Positions 10,132 through 18,745 of a DNA stretch of 64,000 bases are shown here, in pieces. Under the pieces are notes generated by a model. It worked only from the letters and a program-made list of their open reading frames with translations, was not told the origin of the DNA and searched no databases. Source of the DNA: Caenorhabditis elegans (Eukaryota > Nematoda > Chromadorea > Rhabditida > Rhabditidae); assembly GCF_000002985.6 (NCBI RefSeq), contig NC_003280.10:434001-498000 (forward strand), given 5' to 3'. Every line of letters starts with the position of its first letter. The stretch's first letter is position 1. The position numbers and the translations under genes were made by a program.

Positions 10132-12930
10132 ATGTTTGAATATTTTTTGCTTTTTCTAATTGTTCTTGTGATAATTTTGGTGATAATAATTAAATTGCGA
10201 GTAAGTTTAACAATCTATGTACTTATTAAAATTGCGACTTTTTTCCAGAAGAAATCATTCCGACTAACAAAATTGCCGTATTTAGCATTTAAAAATGGTA
10301 TTAATTAAATGGATATTAACGACGTGTAAGTTATTTTCAGCTAATTTCTCAACTGAAACATAGTTTTCACAAAAAACATTGAATTTCCCGCTTTTGTAAC
10401 TGATCAGCTCATAGAGTTACGTAAGTTTGAACCAGAGGTAGCCATTATAATTTTTTTTAGAAAATTCTAGCAAGGAACTTGGTTTGCTTTCTGCGTTTTA
10501 AAACACTTTTAAAACAATTTTTTGGAAATTTCAACAAATTTAGAACATTCAAATTTCCAGAATAAACCTGGCTAGGACAAGTACCAGCTTTCGAAAAAAA
10601 TTGAAACAAGTGAATCGTGAAGTGTTCAATTTAATTGTTGAATGTTACGAAGACGGTACTATCAGAGAAAGAGCACTTCCGTCGAAGAGTAATAGTTCTC
10701 GATACAGAGAGCCATATGCAATATGTATATCAATTCATGATGGGTGTGGCACGAAGGCGAGATATCAAATGGGCAACTCACTATGACGTCGATCATTTAA
10801 TTGGTTGGTTCTGGTAAGGAAGCGGTTTTATCGTACTTTGTTCTGCTCGCTGTTTCAAGTTAACAATTTTCTGAAAAACAACTAATTAAATACTGAAATC
10901 AGAATGCAATGTTTTAATGTGGGAAATTTAATTCGGTTTTAAAATTGCCACACTCCTGCATGCAATCAATCCGATCATTTTTTTTACTTATAATACTATA
11001 GTATTTATATTACATTATGTTTCTAATTAAACTTTCCAAAAGACTGAAACACGTTTCCGGAAATTTTTTTTTGAAGTCAAACATTTTTGACCAATTGAGA
11101 AATTTCCGACGATTATCTAAAGGTGGAATAGCGCCAGTGGGGAGTTGGTCTAAATGTACTTATAATGATCCAAAACAACCGAATATCATAATAAAACACT
11201 CCAAAAAATTTTAGATTTTTCATAATTTCCGGTCAAAGTTTTGGCAAACACCAAATTTTTGAGAAATACGAGCTTTTGAGGAAATTTAAAGAAATTTCGC
11301 ATGTTTCGACCCCTACAATGTTTTAATACGAATAATTTAAACAAAATTATAACATAAAAAGTGTCGAAAATTTTATTTTCTTTGGTCGACTTCCAAAATT
11401 ATGAATGGCAAAAACTGAGTAATTGCCACTTTTTGGCACTAAATAAGAAATTTTCAAAAGTTTTTTGAAAAGTTTTATCATGATTATTGTACATATTGGG
11501 ACCTAAGGAGTGGTTTTTAACAATTTCGCCACTGGCGCTACTCCACCTTTAATATAATTTAATTTATTACAATTGTTAGTCGTCTAATAAAACAGAGCAC
11601 AAATACACAAACAAAAACAGTTTCATATGAGTATCGGTATTGGAAACCATTTCCTAGGCGGCGAAGGAGTAGAAAATTGGAGAAAGTTTGATTTGAAGTA
11701 TGATTTATTAGAAAAACAAAAATCCGGACAAAAAATAATTCAAAAATAATTTAGCAGCTTATTTTATTTTTGCAATTTACTTTGCAGTTAAAATTTTGAA
11801 AAAACAAGAAATTTGTTGATTTCAGGCTATTTTTTTTAATCATATAAAACAAAATCCCAAAACGAATAATTTTCAGCACTTTCTACAACAAAAGAAACCA
11901 GTTGCCATGTCTCTTGTTTTACACGTCACAACATTTGACAGACCTGTTGAATTTGTTGCACGATTCTTTTTCAATCAAAAATGTCGATTTAGTAATTGAC
12001 CGTGATCGAATGTTCGGGGAATATCAATCCACTCTGAGTCACCCATTATTTCGGAAATGCCATTTTGTCAAACTTCTTGGAAAACGACTATACGTTAGCA
12101 ATGAGGATATGCATTTTATATTAAAGAATTTCGATTTGAAATACGGATTTCTGACTCGCTGTTTACAAAGGCGACAGAAAACTGGTAAATTTAATATAAC
12201 ATACCTAATTGAAATTAAAAACTGTTGCATGTTCAAATGTTAAGCACATAGATAAATTATAAAATTTAAAAGAAACTTTTTTTTTGATCGACGACTTCCA
12301 AAAAAGTAGCTAAACGGAATAACTTTCATTTTTCCAAAACAAAAAAAATCAGACAACTTTTGAAGTTTTTCTATGATATTTGGCCAATTTGGCACTATAA
12401 AAGCTACAATAATACATGTTTAAATTACAAAAGAACAATTTTTATTTAAGTGGTTAAATATTCCCCGATTGGAGTTGAATGGAGACACACAGTTGACATT
12501 GGAGGATTTAAAGATGATGAACAGCGAAAAAATGCGATTTTTCAATTTATTTGGACTGATGACTTATTGAATGGGTTGCCACATTCAAAGTGGAATCCGA
12601 AACGTCGAGAAAGAATCTTCTAGTAAGTGCGTTCAAACAAAACAAACAGTTTTTGTATTAAAGTGCTTCTGCGATCAAATCTTGAATAGTAAATAGAACA
12701 AAAGTTTTTCGAAAAAAAATTACGAAAAGTTGTCAAACCGAAAAATGGAAATACTAAACCTATCCCAATAATTTCAGCGACGATATTGAATTCGTGGATT
12801 GTTCAAAAGGACGAGATATTGAACGAAGTGATGGTCTACTCGCAACTATTTTATGCACATCCAATACCATGTACTTGCTCGTATGGCATGATAGATTCCC
12901 GACGGATCCCCGAACGACGTTGATTTGATG
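10132..12930 (+). pseudogene. Second F-box gene copy, broken
   Basis: All six exons of the family can be traced: 10132-10200 (MFEYFLLFLIVLVIILVII membrane segment), 10249 onward (F-box start KKSFRLTKLPYLAF), 10561-about 10815, about 11877-12180, about 12450-12620 and 12778-12930. Defects: an in-frame TAA in exon 2 where relatives read NSMD; a frameshift in exon 3 between NLIVECYEDG and FRRRVIVLDTE; loss of the YVRYWLAGN-type segment with frameshift in exon 5. A 430 bp TA-flanked element sits in intron 3. Exon 6 keeps the Trp codon. No intact product is possible. Confidence 0.85.
11120..11549. mobile_element. 430 bp MITE with TA target duplication
   Basis: Terminal inverted repeats AAGGTGGARTAGCGCCAGTGG at both ends, flanked by TA on each side (11118-11119 and 11550-11551), as for Tc1/mariner-type insertions. 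The interior is AT-rich with no transposase. It lies in an intron of the broken F-box copy. Confidence 0.8.
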
Positions 12931-13128
12931 GATTTGATTTATTTTCAACGTTGTGAAGATAATAAAATTCAAAAGCAGTGAAATTTGAAGTTAAAAAAAT
13001 TAAAACAAAATTTATAGAACGAAACAAACCCAGCGAAAAGTTCATCTGGAGTGTGGGAAATGGGTGCGGGGATACGGAATTAGAGAAAAGTGTCTCGGGT
13101 AGAATTGCACCTAGAGCCGGGGAATCAA

Positions 13129-13383
13129 GGGTGAGCGGTGATCGCCGATGACATTTTATAGTCCAAAATAGACCCCCTCTGAAGAAGAAAAAAGGTATAT
13201 TTTCGGACTTTTTTTCACTACTATTCGAATTTTAAGGTATCAAGGAGTGCTTTTCGTTGCCTAATATTTTAGATTTTATGAATAATTCTTTGAAAGAGCT
13301 CTTAAAATTAGTTTTTTACATTTGAACAAAAAAATTAGACGCACACTGATCGCCGATCGCCGTTTTTTTGGCCTGCTCACTAG
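13129..13383. mobile_element. Short hAT-like element
   Basis: The left end AGGGTGAGCGGTG plus GATCGCCGATG and the right end, reversed, CTAGTGAGCAGG with subterminal GCGATCGGCGATC mirror the element at 2219-2775. About 255 bp, non-coding, likely an internally deleted sibling. Confidence 0.5.
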
Positions 13384-13595
13384 GGAATATTGTTGCTCCT
13401 GCAATCGCTAGGAGAAAAAGTTAAAGTGAAAATGGAAGATCAGATCTTTGGCTACAAGAATCAGTTTTTGGAATCTGCTAAACTCGGTCCCAAAGCTGAA
13501 ATTTTTTGCCTTGAAAATTAGTGCTTTTTTTGCTCGAAATGGCCGTTTTACGTGTGTAGAAAAGGCGACACTAAAGTTTGGCACTGCCGCCACCG

Positions 13596-13672
13596 TTCGA
13601 ATGGCCGATTAATCTTGGTGAACACTCGTGCTCATTAATCCAAAGGTCACGGTTTCGTTCCCCACTAGGTAT
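13596..13672 (+). other. Degenerate tRNA-like sequence
   Basis: Contains an A-box-like TGGTGAACACTCGTGC and a B-box-like GGTTTCGTTCCCC at roughly tRNA spacing, with GCTCATTAATCC in an anticodon-arm-like position. Acceptor-stem pairing is poor and the B box carries an extra base. Most likely a tRNA relic or tRNA-derived repeat rather than a functional gene. Confidence 0.25.
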
Positions 13673-14516
13673 TAATTTTTTTGAATTTTTCCTCGAGCTA
13701 GAAATATGCCCAAAAACACGGTTTCTTCCGTTTTTTAGTAGCTTCAGAATAATATTTTAGGTTCCTGGGAATCATAAAAGTCATATGGAAACTTTTCGGA
13801 AGTTTTCATTTCTTGATAAATTTTCACTTTTCCCTCAATGCAAATTTTTTTCTTCAAAAATAATTTTTCAAAATTTTTTCAAAAAATGTCTGGGTTGAAA
13901 GAGCAGCATTAGTTTGGGTATTTATACAATTTTGGAAGATCAAATGTCATTTTAGGTGAAAACCACTGTTCTTTTTTCTACCGTATAGCACGAAAAGGAC
14001 CTACTTTCAAAGACTTCCAGCTCCGTTGGCAGGTGAAATATAAAAAAGTTGTCAACTGCAAAGTAGTTTTAAACTTTCAATGTACAACTTGTCAGTTAAA
14101 ACTCTTCTGCTAAATCTTAGGGGTAGAGAGATATGGACATTAGTAATTAAGTAAGTTAAAGATTCACTTTGATTAGCTATTTCTCTCTACCCAGCCCTGC
14201 GGGGAACGTGGAGATCCATGAATTGTGTCAATTGGAACGAAGAAATAAAAACCGGTATACGATTCAAGAAAATGGTTCTTTATATTGCAAAAAAAATCGG
14301 AAAAAAATGATATGAATATTAATTTTCCGAGAAGTGGAACAATGTTTGTTGATCCATCGGGAATCTATCATGCCATATGAGAAAGTACATGCTTCTGGAT
14401 TCGATTAAAATAGTTGCAAGTAGACCATCACTCCTTTCAATATCTCGTCCTTTTGAACAATCCACTACTTCCAGATCATCACTGAAATTTATTTGAATTC
14501 AATTCAGAACCCTATA

Positions 14517-15000
14517 CAGTGCGCCCAACTTCTATAGCGCTCCCCTATTTTTTTCGCATTTCACCACCTTCTAACATTTTTTACAAAAAACTGCTGATGC
14601 CATTCGATTCCAAATGTCGAAAAACCCCTGTCCGAAATGTTCATCAAAAAATTCAATAGACTGAGGAGACTAGGTCAAAAAGTCTCTAAAACGACCGCCC
14701 AACTTCTATAGCGCTCCCTCGAATGCCTTTCTCAGCAGCAAGAAGATTAAACTCCTTAAATGGCCAGCTTGTTCACCGGACCTTATCAAATCCGATCGAA
14801 AATATGTGGGCTTCCCTCGTGGGACTCGTGTACGCTAATGGAAACCAGTATCCGAATGTTGCTGCTCTTAAAGTCGGAATTGAGGATGCATGGAACGCCA
14901 TATCAGCTACAGAGATAAAATATGGTCAATTCGATGCCTAATCGAATCTTTGAGGTCATCGCCAAGAATGGAGGTCCTACGAAATATTGAACTTTATCTA
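14517..15000 (+). mobile_element. Tc3-related transposon remnant
   Basis: The left terminus CAGTGCGCCCAACTTCTATA follows TA (14515-14516) and resembles the Tc3 end CAGTGTGGGAAAGTTCTATA. After a partial repeat of the terminus (about 14694-14715) comes a transposase C-terminus, NPIENMWASLVGLVYANG, matching Tc3A NPIENLWGILVRIVYAQN and so retaining the third catalytic Glu. A frameshift follows before RIFEVIAKNG. The N-terminal two thirds and the right terminus are missing. It separates exons 5 and 6 of the minus-strand F-box pseudogene. Confidence 0.75.
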
Positions 15001-15647
15001 AGTTAATAAAATCTGTTGTGTTTTTCGATTTCTAGAGGATGGTGAATCATTTTTAAATCGTCTAATAGTAATATAGAGTTATATTGGAAATCCAATCGTG
15101 GAATATTGTCATACTTAAATGTAAATGTTCTTATAATTCAGCTGATTTACATTCAACTCACCAGTTTTTTATTAAACCCGACTTGTTGTAAACAATGATT
15201 TGAAAATCCATATTTCAAATCGAAATTTTTCAATATAAATTCCATATCTTCACTGTCAAAGTATGAGTTTTGTCCGAGAACTTTAACAAAATGGCATTTC
15301 CGAAATAAAGGGTGGCCCCACGCGGACTGAAACTCTCCATAGAGTTGATCACGGTCAATTGCCAATTCAACATGGTCGATTGAAAAAGATCCATTTAAGA
15401 TGGTCAAAAGATTGATTAAATCTTGTGAGTTCCATAAGACAAGCAAGGCGACTTGTTCACTTCCTTGTAGTTCGTGCTGAAAAAATTTTTAATGCATTTT
15501 TTTAAAACCAAATTTCATGAAAATGTTTTAGGATTCTTATCAAAAATATTGATCAACTTATTAAAAAATATATCATAGTTCGAAACTAAAAACTGTTTAG
15601 GCAATTGCAGCACATTATTATTCAAATTTGTATAATACATATATACA

Positions 15648-16012
15648 CCTGGTGTCAGGTTTTCCCATCGCTCTACTGCATACGAAAGGCGGAAAAATTT
15701 TTTTTGAAAATTTGTGACGTCACAGCGCATTTCGAATAATTGTTTTTGCAATTTAAACACCAATTTTTGTCAAAATTTTTAAAATCATTTTTGATATTTT
15801 ACCAAAATTCTAAAAATTTAGCAAGTTAAATGGAAAGATTGGAGCAAATTATAATAAAAAACGAAGAATATCAATCAACACGAAACTTTATTTCAAAAAT
15901 TATTTTTTTAAAATTCTCGAAAATCGACGCTTAAATTGAAAAAACAATTATTCAAAATGCGCTGTGACGTCACAAATATTCAAAAAATATTTTCCCGCCT
16001 TTCCTGACACCA
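15648..16012. mobile_element. Palindromic element, about 365 bp
   Basis: Ends TGGTGTCAGG and CCTGACACCA are inverted. Subterminal AAGGCGGGAAAA-like and TGTGACGTCACA blocks are also mirrored. TGACGTCA is itself palindromic. Non-coding; it lies in intron 3 of the F-box pseudogene and shares the TGGTGTCAGG terminus with the element at 11-198. Confidence 0.65.
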
Positions 16013-16188
16013 AAAATAATATTAAAATTATTAATTGTACCTGAGAATTTCAAAAAAGTTAACTTCAATTATATTTACTTTCGGAAAATACAAAAATTCT
16101 TGTGCAGGTTCTGAAATTATGCCATTTTGGACTGAAATAATCTTTTACAACCTATGGCCTAGTGTAACATAAAAATCAACTCCATATA

Positions 16189-16599
16189 CAGTGCCGGCCA
16201 TAATTCTATCCAATTTTCGATTTTTGATAAATTTACAAATTTTTCAAACGAGCACAACTTGAAAACTGGGCATGCTATCGAAAAAAGTTCAACTAATGAA
16301 GTATTGTCCATAATTACGTCTACTTGTATTCAGTTGTTCAAAATTTTTACCAATGCCAGGACAAGAAATACAGCGGCCGACATCTCGTGAGCCCGTTTTT
16401 GACAACTTTTACTGATTCGCCCGTATCTCGGAAACTAATTTTTTTCTGGAAATGTTTTTGAAGTAAAATAATTTTCATACTACTTGCCATCATTTGTGCC
16501 TACTCACTTTGTTCTGAAAAATTCAGCAAGTTGTGCTCGTTTGAAAAATTTGTAAATTTATCAATAATCGAAAATTGGATAGAATTATGGCCGGCATGG
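16189..16599. mobile_element. 411 bp MITE with TA target duplication
   Basis: Terminal repeats over 50 bp begin CAGTGCCGGCCATAATTCT on the left and CCATGCCGGCCATAATTCT on the right (reversed), flanked by TA (16187-16188, 16600-16601). No coding capacity. Only 11 bp separate its right TA from the F-box pseudogene exon 3 donor (GTAAG, 16615-16611). Confidence 0.8.
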
Positions 16600-17448
16600 T
16601 ATAGAAAAACCTTACCAAAAGGAACTAATATAAAAATGGGCGTCTTCATGAGTTGCCCAGTCGATTCCTTGTATTCGTGCCTTATTCATCATAAAGTGAT
16701 ATGCAAATTGCATAACTCTCTCTGTTTCCAGAACTAATATCCTTCGATAACAGTGCAATTCTTCATCTTCATAAGAAAACTTTTCATAGCATTCAATGAT
16801 TAGGTTGAAAATTTTTCGATTCGCTTGTCTCAGTCTTTGTCGGAAACGAGTTGATGTACTGGCCAAATCGATTCTGGAAACTTTTTTAAATTTGTTGATT
16901 TGTTTAAGAAATATTAGATAACTAGCCGTTCGCACGCGCTGAAGCGCGTGCTCCGACTGGCGTACTCAAAATTAAAATTAAATTCAAAATTTTCTAAGCC
17001 TTCTCTAAGATAACGTTTTTTCCCTTTTTTCTGGAAGTGTTCGAGCAATATAAATATTAAATAACTAACTTAAGTTTTAAGCAATTTAAATTTTAAAACC
17101 TCAAGTTTGCTGGAACTATTTCTAAATTTCTTGAACGTATAATTTTCTCCACGTTCTTCTAATCAAATGAAATTTTTTTCGGTTCTTTCCGAAAGTTTTT
17201 GGCGAGAGTTTCTGGTAATTATACCAATTTTTGATCTTTTTAAAAAATTCTGAAAACTTCAGAATATTCTAGTAGTATCAAAACTTGAAAAAGTTTTTTT
17301 AAACTTTCCGAAAGGTTCTAAAACATTGCAGAAGTTTCCTGAATTTTCAAAACGAAATTTGACGTTTCAGAATTTTCTCCAATTTTTTTAGAAGAATTTC
17401 CTAGAAAGTACTGGAACATATCAGAATTTTCTCAAATTTCCTAGAAAG

Positions 17449-17540
17449 TTCTGGAACATTCCAGACTTTTCCCGATTTTCAAGAAAGTTCTCGAACATTC
17501 CTGAGTTTTCTCGAATTTCATAGAAAGTTCTGGAACATTT
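17449..17540. promoter_or_regulatory. Heat-shock-element-like cluster
   Basis: TTCTGGAACATTC (17449-17461) and TTCTCGAACATTC (17488-17500) match the HSF trimer pattern TTCnnGAAnnTTC exactly. TTCTGGAACATTT (17528-17540) misses one base. Degenerate copies extend upstream from about 17160 in a roughly 40-60 bp periodic array. HSF binding is inferred from the motif. Helitron-carried heat shock elements are known in Caenorhabditis. Confidence 0.6.
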
Positions 17541-17703
17541 CAGAACTTTCCAAAATTTTCCAGAGAGTTCTGTTTTCTAGACGTCGCGCCAAAATACTTT
17601 TCTCAGAAAATTTGAATTTCCCGCCAAAATATTTTTCTGAGAAAATTTGAATTTCCCGCCAAAATGTTTTTCTCAGAAAATTTTAATTTCCTGCCAAAGT
17701 TTT

Positions 17704-18625
17704 GGGTCTCACCACGATGGGTCTCGCCACGAAGGGTCTCACCACGATGTGTCTCACCACGATGGGTCTCACCACGAAAGGTCTCGCCACGAAGGGTCTC
17801 ACCACGATGTGTCTCACCACGAAGGGTCTCACCACGAAGGGTCTCACCACGATAATTTGATTTTCCCGCCAAAATATTTTTCTGAGAAAATTTGAATTTC
17901 CCGCCAAAATATTTTTCTGAGAAAATTTGAATTTCCCACCAAAATATTTTTCTCAGAAAATTTAAATTTCCCGCCAAAATATTTTTCTCAGAAAATTTGA
18001 ATTTCCCGCCAAAATATTTTTCTCAGAAAATTTGAATTTCCCGCCGGAATATTTTTCTGAGAAAATTTGAATTTCCCGCCAAAATGTTTTTCTCAGAAAA
18101 TTTAAATTTCCCGCTAAAGTTTTGGATCTCACCACGATGGGTCTCACCACGATGGGTCTCGCCACGAAGGGTCTCACCACGATGTGTCTCACCACGATGG
18201 GTCTCACCACGAAAGGTCTCGCCACGATGGGTCTCACCACGAAGGGTCTCGCCACGAAGGGTCTCACCACGAAGGGTCTCACCACGATGGGTCTCGCCAC
18301 GATGGGTCTCGCCACGATGGGTCTCACCACGATGGGTCTCACCACGATGGGTCTCGCCACGATGGGTCTCGCCACGATGGGTCTCACCACGAAGGGTCTC
18401 ACCACGAAAGGTCTCACCACGATGGGTCTCACCACGATGGGTCTCGCCACGAAAATTTGAATTTCCCGCCAAAATGTTTTTTTCAGAAAATTTGAATTTC
18501 CCGCCCAAATTTTTATCTGAGAAAATTTGAATTTCCCGCCAAAGTTTTGGGTCTCACCACGATGGCTCTCGCCACGATGGGTCTCGACACGAAGGGTCTC
18601 ACCATGATGGGTCTCGCCATGAAAG
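17704..18625. repeat. 15 bp minisatellite GGGTCTCACCACGAT
   Basis: Three blocks (17704-17853, 18126-18450, 18549-18625) of tandem 15-mers varying at two positions (CACC/CGCC and GAT/GAA). They are separated by a second repeat, AATTTGAATTTCCCGCC with CAAAATATTTTTCTCAG. It lies inside the Helitron-type element. Reading frames through it (RGETH or VRPIV repeats) are period-15 artefacts, not proteins. Confidence 0.9.
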
Positions 18626-18745
18626 GTGACAGGTCCCGCCCACAATTCTCAGTGACTTTGGGTGTGACGTCACAGACTACAAAGACTACATAGACTACAA
18701 ACTATGGGCAGACGGACAGTATTTTTTTATATATAAGTAATGAGT

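Larger units (their letters stand above)
16922..18743 (-). mobile_element. Non-autonomous Helitron-type element
   Basis: On the minus strand the element starts TCATTACTTATATAT at 18743 and ends with a GC-rich hairpin GCACGCGC-TTCA-GCGCGTGC, then GAACGG and CTAG at 16925-16922, followed by T. TC start, CTRR end and a terminal hairpin are Helitron hallmarks. The same intron in the sister copy at 21549-21553 reads straight through (CGGTAATTATCC), giving a paralogous empty site without target duplication. There is no Rep/helicase coding. The interior carries a TTCTGGAACATTC-rich array and a 15 bp minisatellite. Confidence 0.75.

Noticed and set aside
17603..18645. Long open frames on both strands encoding repeats such as RGETH, VRPIV and VSPRW
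   Set aside because: They arise because the 15 bp minisatellite period is a multiple of three, leaving all frames open. No start context, splice sites or known domain.
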